A program made the position numbers and the translations under genes. A stretch of DNA of 64,000 nucleotides, taken from Balaenoptera acutorostrata (Eukaryota > Chordata > Mammalia > Artiodactyla > Balaenopteridae). Positions 13,600 to 26,217 of the stretch are shown here, piece after piece; position 1 is the stretch's first letter, and every line of letters starts with the position of its first letter. The DNA lies in contig NC_080065.1 of NCBI RefSeq assembly GCF_949987535.1, positions 39,161,239 through 39,225,238 on the forward strand, read 5' to 3'. The notes beneath the pieces are model-generated. The model was not told the origin of the DNA. It ran no database searches and was given only the letters and a program-made list of their open reading frames with translations.

Positions 13600-13895
13600 G
13601 GGCTTCCCTGGTGGCACAGTGGTTGAGAATCCACCTGCCAATGCAGGGGACACGGTTTTGAGCCCTGGTCTGGGAAGATCCCACATGCCACAGAGCAACT
13701 AGGCCCGTGAGCCACAATTGCTGAGCCTGCGCATCTGGAGCCTGTGCTCCGCAACAAGAGAAGCCACCTCAATGAGAAGCCCGTGCACCGCAAAGAAGAG
13801 TAGCCCCCTGTTCACCGCAACTAGAGAAAGCCCACGCGCAGCAACGAAAAAACCAATGCAGCCAAAAAATGAAGAAAGAAAGAAATTTATTAGAA
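13600..13895 (+). mobile_element. CHR-type SINE, long form
   Basis: It has the head gggcttccctggtggcacag, B-box-like gttttgagccctgg and an extended body (ccacaattgctgagcctgcg, then agaagccacctcaatgagaa) before an A-rich tail. Confidence 0.88.
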
Positions 13896-16363
13896 AAAAA
13901 AGAATGAATTTGATGGTCAAATAAACTTGGAGAACACTGAATTAAACAAACAAACAAACAAAAAAAACAGATTTTGTTTGTGTGTGTGTTTTAAACACCA
14001 GAAGATCATGAGGTACTAATAGAAATATCTAAGAAGGGTGTAATATGCACCATTCCCAGATGTAGTTGACCATGGACCTATGGACTGCCATCCCCTTTTT
14101 TTCTGATGATGTTCCTATAAAACCTAGAGCAGAATTGGCAAATTAGCAACCTGACGGCCAAATCTGGCCTGAAGGTTCAGTTTCACTAGGCCACACAGTG
14201 TTTTTAAAATATTTAAGCCACCATTTAAAAATTGAGAGTGTTGACCAGAAATTTATCGATTTCCAGTTGCCTTTAAAGAATTAAAAGGCTTGGAAAAAGT
14301 AAGCCTGCCTTCCAGCATGGCTACCCAGGCTGTTCGTGAGCCTGGGCTGCCTCGTCATGCTGGGCATGGGGGCTCCCCTAAGCCCCATTGAACACCTGCA
14401 TGGCCCTCCTGGGCATTTGCGTCTGTGACCTTGACGGTCAAGAAAACCTCAAGTGAGGTAGAGCTCAGTGTGGGAAGAGCTGATGTAAACCCATCAGCCT
14501 GGGTGGACTGGCCATGGATGTGAGTGTAAGCAGAATGGGGAGACCCCAGCCTCTTGGCTGGGAAAGTAGCTTGTGAGATCAAGTGGGGCAAGAGGGCGTG
14601 TCAGGAGCCACGCTGCTGTTCATCACTAGGGCAGAACCAGTTCACATTCATTTGCCATTTGCTTCAAAGTTTCCCAACTGCCACCGCCCCCAACTCCCCT
14701 CCCATGGGGATCTTGACAAATATGCTGAGGAATAAAAAGCTAGGGCCAAAAGCTAATATGGTGCAAATAACGTTTAAATGTTAAAATAGATTTTCAAATG
14801 AAGCATGTTTGCTAATGATCTCCCCCGAGGGCCCACCATGTCTGAGGAGGATTACGTGGGCTTTGGCTGTCCTCGCATTCTGTTGTCACACATAGAGAAA
14901 ACCCAGCTATTTTCTAAGCAAACCAGTGCCTGGCCTTGCCAACCAAGGAAGAGGTTGTCTGAGAGCCTTGCCCAGAAGTTTTGTAATTTAAACTCAGACA
15001 AAGAGAACAAAGACGAAATGGTTTTCTTTGATATTATTTTCACAGTGGGTTGCAAGTCAAGAAAATAAATTACCGAGTAAGCTCCGTTTTCTTTAATCTT
15101 ATTTAATGCATTGCTATGCAGCCACAGTAAGCTAATAATTAAGGACCATTCTGCCTCCTCAGAGGCTTTGATCTATAATGACACGACTCTATATTTTTGG
15201 CTGGTTGGGTTTCTAAGCTCTCATTAATGTCCATAAAAATTGGTCAGAATCAAAAGGGCAGAGAATAAAATGACAGCAAACCATGCTTGCATCTAAGAAA
15301 AGGGAAGATTTCGTCTGCAATTAGGTATGTCATAATTTCCATTATTTGCTTATTTTCAACATGATATAGCTTGATATTTTAGGACACTGCTAGAAAGCAG
15401 TCCAAATATAAACTATTTATAGCAATTCCACAACCTGTAATCAGGATTTCTGTTTCCAGACATCTAAGAAAAGTCTTTAGGAAAAAAAATCCTGCAAAAT
15501 AAAAATGAATATTCACAGCCAAACAGGATTTATCTTTCTAGTTTGATTTTTTCTTTTACTTTTTTATTCTATTGGAATATGTGAGAATCTGAAGTTTTTC
15601 CTCACTCATTACTAATTTTGAATTTTCTGAGATTTGTTGGCAATTCAAGTACAGTAGAAACCGTATGTCTTTGTTTATTGGGAGCACAATAGTGTGAGTC
15701 TGGGAATTCTAATAATTAGATGTTGGACTTCATGAATTGATTACCCGCTTTTCTTGTCTTTTTTTCTCTATTGTTCATCTCTTCTAGATTTTTTTAAACA
15801 ACTCTTCAATTGAATTCCTTAATTTAAATTTCTAATAGAGCTCTTTCTTGTTCTCTGAGGGTTTTTGTTTTGTTTTGGTTTGGTTTTAGAATTTTCTTCT
15901 TATTTTATGGATGAAGTATTTTGTCTTTTGTCTTCTGCTTCCTGCAATGCTTTCTATTTCCTTCAAGTTCCTTTCATTCACTACTGTTTTGGTTGGGTAT
16001 GCTTTCTTTCTTTCTTTTTTTTTTAACATCTTTATTGGAGTATAATTGCTTTACAATGGTGTGTTAGTTTCTGGTGTATAACAAAGTGAATCAGCTATAC
16101 ATATACATATATCCCCATATCTCCTCCCTCCTGCGTCTCCCTCCCACCCTCCCTCTAGGTGGTCACAAAGCACTGAGCTGATCTCCCTGTGCTATGTGGT
16201 TGCTTCCCACTAGCTATCTACTTTACATTTGGTAGTGTATATATGTCCATGCCACTCTCTCACTTCGTCCCAGCTTACCCGTGTCCTCAAGTCCATTCTC
16301 TACATCTGCGTCTTTATTCCTGTCTTGCCCCTATGTTCTTCAGAACCTTTTTTTTTTTTTTTT

Positions 16364-19300
16364 TTAGATTCCATATATATGTGTTAACATACAGTATTTG
16401 TTTTTCTCTTTCTGACTTACTTCACTCTGTATGACACACTCTAGGTCCATCCACCTCACTTCAAATAACTCAATTTCGTTTCTTTTTATGGCTGAGTAAT
16501 ATTCCATTGTATATATGTGCCACATCTTCTTTATCCATTCATCTGTCAATGGACACTTAGGTTGCTTCCATGTCCTGGCTATTGTAAATAGAGCTTCAAT
16601 GAACACTGTGGTACATGACTCTTTTTGAATTATGGTTTTCTCAGGGTATATGCCCAGTAGTGGGATTGCTGGGTCGTATGGTAGTTCTATTTTTAGTTTT
16701 TCGAGGACCCTCCATACTGTTCTCCATAGTGGCTGTATCAATTTACATTCGCACCAACAGTGCAAGAGGGTTCCCTTCTCTCCACACCCTCTCCAGCATT
16801 TATTGTTTGTAGATTTTTTGATGATGGCCATTCTGACTGGTGCGAGGTGATACCTCATTGTAGTTTTGATTTACATTTCTCTAATGATTAGTGATGTTGA
16901 GCATCCTTTCATGTGTGTGTTGGCAATCTGTATATCTTCTTTGGAGAAATGTCTATTTAGGTCTTCTGTCCATTTCTGGATTGGGTTGTTTCATTTTCTG
17001 ATATTCAGCTGCATGAGCTGCTTGTATATATTGGACATTAATCCTTTGTCAGTTACTTTGTTTGCAAATATTTTCTCCCATTCTGAGGGTTGTCTTTTCG
17101 TTTTGTTTATGGTTTCCTTTGCTGTGCAAAAGCTTTTAAGTTTCATTAGGTCCCATTTGTTTATTTTTGTTTTTATTTCCATTTCTCTAGGAGGTGGGTC
17201 AAAAAGGATCTTGCTGTGATTTATGTCATGGAGTGTTCTGCCTATGTTTTCCTCTAAGAGTTTTATAGTATCTGGCCTTACATTTAGGTCTTTAATCCAT
17301 TTTGAGTTTATTTTTGTGTATGGTGTTAGGGAGGGTTCTAATTTCATTCTTTTACATGTCGCTGTCCAGTTTTCCCAGCACCACTTATTAAAGGGGCTGT
17401 CTTTTCTCCATTGTATATTCTTGCCTCCTTTATCAAAGATAAGGTGACCATGTGTGTGGGTTTATCTTTGGGCTTTCTATCCTGTTCCATTGATCTATAT
17501 TTCTGTTTTTGTGCCAGTACCATATTGTCTTGATTACTGTAGCTTTGTAGTATAGTCTGAAGTCGGGGAGCCTGATACCTCCAGCTCTGTTTTTGTTTCT
17601 CAAGATTGCTTTTGCTATTCGGGGTCTTTTGTGTTTCCATACAAATTATGAAATTTTTTGTTCTAGTTCTGTGAAAAATGCCATTGGTAGTTTGATAGGG
17701 ATTGCATTGAATCTGTAGATTGCTTTGGGTAGTATAGTCATTTTCACAATGTTGATTCTTCCAATCCAAGAACATGATATATTTCTCCATCTGTCTGTAT
17801 CATATTTAATTTCTTTAATCAGTGTCTTATACTTTTCTGCATACAGGTCTTTTGTCTCCTTAGGTAGGTTTATTCCTAGGTATTTTATTCTTTTTGTTGC
17901 AATGGTAAATGGGAGTGTTTTCTTAATTTCACTTTCAGATTTTTCACCATTAGTGTATAGGAATGCTAGAGAGTTATATGCATTAATTTTGTATCCTGCT
18001 TCTTTACCAGATTCATTGATTAGCTCTAGTAGTTTTCTGGTAGCACCTTTATGATTCTCTATGTATAGTATCATGTCATCTGCAAACAGTGACAGCTTTA
18101 CTTCTTCTTTTCCAATTTGGATTCCTTTTATTTCTTTTTCTTCTCTGATTGCTGTGGCTAAAACTTCCAAAACTATGTTGAATAATAGTGGTGAGAGTGG
18201 GCAACCTTGTCTTATTCCTGATCTTAGTGGAAATAGTTTCAGTTTTTCACCATTGAGAATGATGTTGGCTGTGGGTTTGTCATATATGGCCTTTATTATG
18301 TTGAGGTACGTTCCCTCTGCGCCTACTTTCTGGAGAGTTTTTATCATAAATGGGTGTTGAATATTGTCAAAAGCTTTTTCTGCATCTATTGAGATGATCA
18401 TGTGGTTTTTCTCCTTCAATTTGTTAATATTGTTTATCACATTGATTGATTTGCATATATTGAAGAATCCTTGCATTCCTGGGGTAAACCCTGCTTGATC
18501 ATGGTGTGTGATCCTTTTAATGTGCTGTTGGATTCTGTTTGCTAGTATTTTGTTGAGGATTTTTGCATCTATGTTCATCAGTGATATTGGCCTGTAGTCT
18601 TCTTTTTTTGTGGCATCTTTGTCTGATTTTGGTATCAGGGTGATGGTGGCCTTGTAGAATGAGTTTGGGAGTGTTCCTCCCTCTGCTATATTTTGGAAGA
18701 GTTTGAGAAGGGTAGGTGTTAGCTCTTCTCTAAATGTTTGATAGAATTCACCTGTGAAGCCATCTGGTCCTGGACTTTTGTTTGTTGGAAGATTTTTTAA
18801 TCAGAGTTTCAATTTCAGTGTTTGTTATTGGTCTGTTTATATTTTCTATTTCTTCCTGGCTCAGTCTCGGAAGGTTGTACTTTTCTAAGAATTTGTCCAT
18901 TTCTTCCAGGTTGTCCATTTTATTGGCATATAGTTGCTTGTAGTAATCTCTCATGATCCTTTGTATTTCTGCAGTGTCAGTTGTTACTTCTCCTTTTTCA
19001 TTTCTAATTCTATTGATTTGAGTCTCCTCCCTTTTATCTTGATGACTCTGGCTAATGGTTTATCAATTTTGTTTATCTTCTCAAAGAACCAGCTTTTACT
19101 TTTATTGATCTTTGCTATTGTTTCCTTCATTTCATTTTCATTTATTTCTGATCTGATCTTTATGATTTCTTTTCTTCTGCTAACTTTGGGGGTTTTTTGT
19201 TCTTTCTCTAATTGCTTTAGGTATAAGCTTAGGTTGTTTATTTGAGCTGTTTCTTGTTTCTTGAGGTAAGGTTGTATTACTATAAACTTCCCTCCTAGAA

Positions 19301-20176
19301 CTCCTTTTGCTGCATCCCATAGGTTTTGGGTTATCGTGTTTTCATTGTCATTTGTTTCTAGGTATTTTTTGATTTCCTCTTTGATTTCTTCAGTGATCTC
19401 TTTGTATTTAGTAGTGTATTGTTTAGCCTCCATGTGTTTGTATTTTTTACAGATTTTTTCCTGTAATTGATATCTAGTCTCATGGCGTAGTGGTCAGAAA
19501 AGATACTTGATACAATTTCAATTTTCTTAAATTTACCAAGGCTTGATTTGTGACCCAAGATATGATCTATCCTGGAGAATGTTCTCTGAGCACTTGAGAA
19601 GAAAGTGTAATCTGCTGTTGTTGGATGGTATGTCCTATAAATATCAATTAAGTCCATCTTCTTTAATGTATCATTTAAAGATTGTGTTTCCTTATTTATT
19701 TTCATTTTGGATGATCTGTCCGTTGGTGAAAGTGGGGTGTTAAACTGCCCTACTATGATTGTGTTACTGTCGATTTCCCCTTTTATGGCTGTTAGCATTT
19801 GCTTTATGTACTGAGGTGCCCCTAGCTTGGATGCATAAATATTTACAATTGTTATATCTTCTTCTTGGATTGATCCCTTGATCATTATGTAGTGTCCTTC
19901 TTTGTCTCTTGTAATAGTCTTTATTTTAAAGTCTATTTTGTCTGATATGAGAATTGCTACTCCAGCTTTCTTTTGATTCCCATTTGCATGGAATATCTTT
20001 TTCCATCCCCTCACTTTCAGTATATATGTGTCCCTAGGTCTGAAGTGGGTCTCTTGTAGACAGCATATATATAGGTCTTGTTTTTGTATCCATTCAGCCA
20101 GTCTATGTCTTTTAGTTGGAGCATTTAATCCATTTACATTTAAGGTAGTTATCGATATGTATGTTCCTATTACCAT
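16364..20176 (-). pseudogene. L1 ORF2 remnant (endonuclease and reverse transcriptase)
   Basis: The endonuclease part lies at 20176-19358 (ITTLNVNGLNAPTKRHRL). The segment that should carry a catalytic aspartate reads VGQFNTPLS, with Gln at that position. The reverse transcriptase part lies at 18578-17646 with FADDMILY. The C-terminal cysteine-rich part lies at 16858-16364 ([14 protein letters not shown]). At least five frame breaks separate the pieces. The protein is not functional. Confidence 0.88.
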
Positions 20177-20234
20177 TTTCTTAATTGTTTTGGGTTTGTT
20201 ATTGTAAGTCTTTTCCTTCTCTTGTGTTTCCCAC

Positions 20235-21124
20235 TTAGAGAAGTTCCTTTAGCATTTGTTGTAGAGCTGGTTTGGTGGTGCTGAATTCTGTTAGCTGTTG
20301 CTTGTCTGTAAAGGTTTTAATTTCTCTGTTGAATCTGAATGAGATCCTTGCTGGGTAGAGTAATCTTGGTTGTAGGTTTTTCTCCTTCATCATTTTAAGT
20401 ATGTCTTGCCACTCCCTTCTGGCTTGCAGAGTTTCTGCTGAAAGATCAGCTGTTAACCTTATGGGGATTCCCTTATATGTTAATTGTTGCTTCTCCCTTG
20501 CTGTTTTTAATATTTTTTCTTTGTACTTAATTTTTGATAGTTTGATTAATATGTGTCTTGGCATGTTTCTCCTTGGATTTATGCTGTATGGGACTCTCTG
20601 TGCTTCCTGGACTTGACTATTTCCTTACCCATATTAAGGAAGTTTTCAACTATAATCTCTTCAAATATTTTCTCAGTCCCTTTCTTTTTCTCTTCTTCTT
20701 CTGGGACCCCTATAATTCGAATGTTGGTGCGTTTAATGTTGTCCCAGAGGTCTCTGAGATTGTCCTCAATTCTGTTCATTCTTTTGTCTTTATTCTGGTC
20801 TGTGGTAGTTGTTTCCACTACTTTATCTTCCAGGTCACTTATCCATTCTTCTGCCTCAGTTATTCTTCTATTGATTCCTTCTAGAGAATTTTTAATTTCA
20901 TTTATTGTGTTGTTCATCATTGTTTGTTTGCTCTTTAGTTCTTCTAGATCCTTGTTAAACGTTTCTTGTATTTTCTCCATTCTATTTCCAAGATTTTGGA
21001 TCATCTTTACTATCATTACTCTGAATTCTTTTTCAGGTAGACTGCCTATTTCCTCTTCATTTGTTTGGTCTGGTGGGTTTTTACCTTGCTCCTTCATCTG
21101 CTGTGTATTTCTCTGTGTTCTCAT
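20235..21124 (-). pseudogene. L1 ORF1 remnant
   Basis: The frame opens at 21124 (MRTQRNTQQMKEQGK) and runs through a coiled-coil stretch (INEIKNSLEGINRRITEAEE) to a stop near 20579. After a frame change it continues as MPRHILIKLSKIKYKEK to 20235. The break is a small indel around the KEIV region. ORF1 protein is the RNA-binding chaperone of L1. Confidence 0.85.
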
Positions 21125-22589
21125 TTTGCTTAACTTACTGTGTTTGGGTTCTCCTTTTTTGCAGGCCACAGGTTCGTAGTTCCTGTTGTTTTTGGTGTCT
21201 GCTCCCAGTGGGTAAGTTTGGTTCAGTGGCTTGTGTAGGCTTCCTGGTGGAGGGGATTGGTGCCTGTGTTCTGGTGGATGAGGCCTGATCTTGTCTTTCT
21301 GGTGGGTAGGACCACGTCCAGTGGTGTGTTTTGGGGTCTGTGAACTTATGATTTTAGGCAGCCTCTCTGCTAATGGGTGGGGTTGTGTTCCTCTCTTGCT
21401 AGTTGTTTGGCATAAGGTGTCCAGCACTGTAGCTTGCTGGTCATTGAGTGGGGCTGGGTCTTAGTGTTGAGAAGGAGATCTCTGGGAGAGCTTTTGCCAT
21501 TTGATATTACATGGGGCCGGGAGGTCTTTGGTGGACCAATGTCCTGAACTCGACTCTCCCACCTCAGAGGCTCAGGCCTGACATGCGACCAGAGCACCAG
21601 GACCCTGTCAGCCACACGGAATCCCTGCCTCACCTAGCGGGTGAGCAGACGAGGTGGGTAGGTATGCTTTCTTCCTTTCATTGTGGAGCCTTTCCTCAGG
21701 TGTCTGGCGCCTCTTGGCTGGACATTCATTCTAAGCAGAAGGCACTTAAATCTGATCAGAAGCTCCTTGCCTGCAAGTGAAACTGGCTCCTGGAGGACTG
21801 CACAGTAGGTGGTCAGGCGGGTTTTGGGTTGGAGAACCTCTGAATATGGGTTTCAGGAGGTCTTTTCTCTTTAACCAAAAGAGGAACCCCCTGCCTGGCA
21901 GATTATATACATGTTTCCCTTTATCCTGGAAACTCAAGGGTTTAGGGGTGCAGAGAGAAGAGGGAAACAGTGATCCCATAACTGGATCTGAGCTAATGGA
22001 CTGTCCTGTGCCTTGTGCTCCTGAGCTGGCCTGGGAGTGGGCAGGGAGAGTAGCACACTGGCTCTGAGGAGGAAAGGGGCTGGGGCTCTCACTGCTCTAC
22101 ATTCAAACAATCCCTATTTTTGGTCTGCTTCAATCCTCCAAACTTTGAGGTAGTTGGTCTCTTATAGTTTGAAGTCTCTTGAGCGTTCAGAAAGGTATAT
22201 CTCATTGGCATATCCAGTTTTGCAGTTTTCTTCACCGTCTTTGCAGAGTCATTAACTACTCCTCAATTTGCTTTCCATCTCCCCCAGATGTGTTGGTATC
22301 TTACATCTGCTATTACCTCTCGTACTCTGTTTGTCCTTATGGGTTTATGCCTTTTTCCCCTCTTATTCCTACTGTGGGGTTTTGGCAGGAAATAGAGATA
22401 AATGAAAGCATAAAATTCTGTATTTAACTAGAAGTCCCTAATTATCTTTTGATTTTAAAAACAGTCCATTAGTATTAGACAATCAGGTGTGGCAATCTCC
22501 CTGTATAACCAAAAGTAAAGCAAACTTTCTGTACACCAATTGTGTAAGATGGCAACATATTACATATTTTTAATTTTCTCTTTAAAGGT

Positions 22590-23050
22590 AAATACAAGCA
22601 CATGAAAAAAAGGTAAATCATATAAAAAGAGTAAATAGTGAAAAATACTCTACTGACCTCTTAACAATGTATCTTGGATATCATAACTCATTCTTTTTCA
22701 CAAGTACAATGAATTATTTCACAAATAATCCACTATTTTTGTATATGTATGTATTGTAACTTATTTAACTTGTCCCTACTGACGGGCATTTAATTAATTA
22801 ATGTCTAGTTTTTTCCTACAAAACAATGCAGCAGTGAATATCTATCTAGCCATCTTTATATGAGAAATACGTATACCTTTGTGAATGTACGTGCAGGATA
22901 AATTCAAGTGGAATAGCTGAGGCAAAGGATACGTACACTTGTACTTTAATACCTATAGCCAATTGTTCTCCAAGCAATTGTACCAATTTATACCCTCTAA
23001 CAATGAATGAGAGCTCCTGTTTCCCTCTCTAACCAGTGCATTATAATTTG
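22590..23050 (-). mobile_element. Old L1 3'-region fragment
   Basis: Strongly diverged L1-like sequence in antisense (gcaggataaattcaagtgga and caattgtaccaatttatacc on the + strand). Family assignment is by eye. Confidence 0.45.
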
Positions 23051-24814
23051 AAGACTTTGGATTTCTAAGCAGTACTGTAGCAATTCTCAGTTGGATGGTG
23101 GAATTCAGACTAAGCTTTCACCTACACAAGAAGGCGGGGCCAGGAATACTATTGGCCAGTAGCAGGTAGCCCAGGCCTTGGAAATGTGGACTGAAATAAG
23201 CTTTCTGAGATAATTCAAGTAAATGCTGGGATAGTGTTATGTGTCTATAAATAAAATATTTACCTCTACTCAATAGATCATACCTGAATGTAACGATCAA
23301 TCAGTTGGTAAGTTAATTCATTCCTTCTTCAACAAATGCTTATCATACAACTGCCAGGCACTGGGCTGAGCCCTGGGAGTTCGAAGAATAAGGTGCAGGT
23401 TCCTGCCCTCCAGGTGCTTATCTAGTTGGGGTTGGTAATGACAGCACCGTGGCGAGGCACTGGGAGAGAGGCAAGCCTGGAGTCCTGAGCAAGGCCCAGG
23501 AAGGACACAGAGCCAAGAAGTTCTGCAACCTGAAGGAACACGAGGCGATCGAGCACTGCATCCTGTCAAAAGGCCTTACTCTCGTTGCGTAGGTGAAGCT
23601 AAAGTTTCTTTCAGAATTAAAATTGTTACACCACTTCTTGTCTGTGTGGTCTCTTTCTGCCAGGGATCTGAGGAGATCTTTGTAGAGCTTCTTAATCTGA
23701 AGTACAGAGATGGGTCTCAGAGGGTCTGTGAACCCCTTAAAACTGGATGCAGATTAGGTGTGCATGCTTTTTCCTGGGGATAGGGTCACAGGCTTCATCA
23801 GAATCTCAAAGGAGTGTGCAACTCCAGGAGGCTTAAGAACCAGTGGCTTAGATTCTCCTCAAGCTAATTCAGGCTCTTTTACCTTAAAATGTCTTTTAAA
23901 ACACCCTACTCAGACTCTAGCCTAGAGATGTGTGTGGTTACTAATACCTGGCCCCTTTTAAACCTCTGTCCTTTATCCTTCATCCAGCTTCCCCTCCCCC
24001 ATGCAGAAATAGGCACAGCGATGGGCAGCCTCCCACCACTCCTCTTCCCTGTCCTTGTTTCTCTTTATTCAGCAACCCCATACTTAAACACAATTACAGT
24101 GTACGCAATTCTGTACCTAACTGTAATAATGTGATACCATCCAACAGAATTGGGAATTCCCATTTCCAAGGCAGTCTCTCATGTTTTCGCTCAGGTTTTT
24201 TGGTTTGGAACGCTCAAGTCCAAAAATCGAGTTCGACGCACATTTAGCAAACACTTTGTTTAGGACATGATGCTCCATGCTGAGGGAGAGAGGAGGAGAG
24301 CAGGATATAGAGATGAATTAAACCCGGTTCCCACCTTCAGGGAGAGGAGACCCGTTGGAAATTGTACAGAGTGCTGTGGGGATCCAGGGAGGAAGTGATT
24401 ATTTCTTACTGGAGGCTGCATGGAAGAAAGTCATGAAGATATTCCAGCTGGGCAGTATTTCTCATCACTGAGGAGGCCATAGACTTTTGCCCTCCAGTAA
24501 CATTACCCTGTTTCTGAACCTTCAAAATGAGCTGCTGGGCCTGGAGGCTGACACCTGATTAGAAATACCTAGAAAATAAGCCTAGGAGAAAAATTAGCCG
24601 GTGTATGAGAACATACAGTGTAAAAGGAAATATAACGCGTTGTTATTTGAATCAGTGTAAGAACTTTTGAAAACTGATAGGAAATCTTTGTCATTATGAT
24701 GATCATATTATTTTATTTCAAAATTTGACATCGTGGTCACTTTATTTTATAAATGATGTGACCAGAAAAGCTGACAGATTTTACTAAAGACACTTCCACT
24801 GTACCTACCAATTC

Positions 24815-24915
24815 CTTTTTTGGGGGGGGCCGTGCCATGTGGCTCGTGGGATCAAACCCTGGCCCCCGGCAGTGGAAGTGTGGAGTCCTAACCACTGGAC
24901 CGCCAGGGAATTCCC
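24815..24915 (-). mobile_element. CHR-type SINE, antisense
   Basis: The complement begins gggaattccctggcggtcca and ends in a ggcacggcc stretch before an A tract. It is the only full copy in the - orientation. Confidence 0.85.
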
Positions 24916-25899
24916 TATTGTATTATTATTTTAAAAGTCTGGCTTCAAAACAAGCCAGAAACAGAAGTAGAAAAATTATTTTGCTAGAAATATTTACAGG
25001 CTGTGAGGGCTTTTCTGAGATGTAGATCGAGGAGTGTGTGTGAGTACATTTTCTTCTTACTAAATCGTATGTGATCAAGCATTTACTACAGATATGAGTC
25101 ACAACTGAAATTTGTAGAGTGCTTTTAGACTGGTGCTCACCGAGCAGTTTCACATTCATTATAAATCCCATACTGTACATTAGCATGGGCTAATACATTT
25201 CCTTATTCTCCGTTCTTAGGATGAAGTAGCACCCACCAAATTTTTGAGACAGCTCACGGCTTAGAGGAAGGCTCATCTAAATAAAGGCCGGCTAAAGTGG
25301 CATTGCAGGGATTTAATCCTCCTCTGGCTGCCCGTGTGACCAGAAGGCTGATTTGCAAGTTTCTTCTTTCCTGGGGTCCAGATTATCAGGTCTCTGGGGC
25401 CCTGCAACTTGACAGCAAAAGCGCAAAATGAAGAAGATCAGAGATACGCGCCAGCAGCAGGGACCTGAGGGCCTCTGCGGGGCTTTTACACACCAGAGCA
25501 AAAGATTCTCTGGCCATCAAAGGAAATAGCAAACTGGAGCCTTTGTTTTGGGACACAGCCACCTACCACAGAGCACCAGCACGGCCGGCCAGAAAGTTCT
25601 TGGAGCCTGATCAGGGAAGCGGCTCTGGTACCTGGACGTGTGCCTGATGGTCCAGTTAGAGCTGGGAAGTTCAACGTGAAGGAAGGTCTCGAGTGAGGGC
25701 GGCTTCGCGCTTGGCTGGTAGGCGGTTCTGGCCTTGGCCTCTGCCCTCCCCCGACTGAAGCTGAGAAGGGGGTTTGCACATTCAAGAGTCTTTGCCCAGC
25801 TCTCGAGGACACAGGGCTCTGGCAGTCAACTCCCGTCTCCCACCCGCCGGGCCCCTTCGGCTCCTCCCCAGCCTGCCCCCGATTGGTGCCTCTGCTGAG

Positions 25900-25929
25900 A
25901 TGGAAACGTGGGCCTGCGGAGGACGATGA
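25900..25929 (+). promoter_or_regulatory. Short upstream ORF overlapping the NIM1K start
   Basis: An ATG at 25900 opens a nine-codon frame (METWACGGR) whose TGA at 25927-25929 overlaps the main ATG at 25926 in the arrangement ATGA. If the mature mRNA includes this stretch, initiation at NIM1K would follow leaky scanning or reinitiation. This depends on the unverified acceptor upstream; if splicing uses the site at 25899 the upstream ATG is still retained. It is visible in sequence, but its function is inference. Confidence 0.45.
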
Positions 25930-26217
25930 CGGCCGTGTATGTGAATGGAGGCGGCCTGGAGAACACCCACTATGCCAGGTGGGACCGGCGAGAGAGCGTG
26001 GAGAGTGGCGGTCAGACGGAGTGCACCAAGGAGGACGGAGAGGGACAGCCTCGCCAGCTGACACCCTTCGAGAAGCTGACCCAGGACATGTCCCAAGACC
26101 AGAAGGTGGTGAGGGAGATCACTCTGGGGAAACGGATCGGCTTTTACCGCATCCGAGGGGAAATCGGAAGTGGGAACTTTTCCCAGGTCAAGCTCGGGAT
26201 TCACTCCCTAACCAAAG
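25926..26217 (+). CDS. NIM1K: NIM1K coding exon 1
   Basis: It encodes residues 1-97 plus the first base of codon 98. The start is the ATG that gives MTAVYVNGGG; an A at -3 gives an adequate Kozak context. The exon carries the N-terminal extension and the glycine-rich loop. The donor is AAAG|GTAGGA. The 5' end of the exon is not certain. The best acceptor is the pyrimidine-rich run ending in CCCCAG at 25871, which would give 54 bases of 5' UTR in this exon. A weaker alternative ends at 25899. Confidence 0.95.

Larger units (their letters stand above)
16009..21660 (-). mobile_element. Nearly full-length dead L1 retrotransposon
   Basis: The element spans 5652 bp between a 13-bp target-site duplication, ggtatgctttctt at 15996-16008 and 21661-21673. 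The poly(A) tail, seen as T on the + strand, is at the left. About 536 bp of 5' UTR precede ORF1. ORF1 and ORF2 are both broken by stops and frameshifts, so it cannot move by itself. The 5' UTR is probably truncated compared with a full L1; that is inference. Confidence 0.93.
1..25871 (+). other. Non-coding region, probably the large 5' intron of NIM1K
   Basis: No exon with plausible coding potential was found. Recognised repeats are listed separately. The stretches 1719-4515, 8070-10195, 11360-13310, 14100-16008, 21661-22590 and 23050-24815 show only decayed or unique sequence to the eye. In human, the non-coding first exon of NIM1K lies tens of kilobases upstream of the start codon, so most of this stretch should be intron; that is inference from synteny. 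Confidence 0.6.

Noticed and set aside
14340..14590. Moderately GC-rich stretch with ORFs on both strands
   Set aside because: The ORFs are short and not similar to known proteins; no splice or promoter signals stand out.
20553..21179. A 208-codon + strand ORF rich in hydrophobic residues
   Set aside because: It is the complement of L1 ORF1; the hydrophobic bias is an artefact of reading A-rich coding sequence backwards.
25486..26204. Long - strand ORFs (192 and 140 codons) opposite NIM1K exon 1
   Set aside because: They are antisense shadows in a GC-rich area overlapping the NIM1K exon, with no family resemblance.
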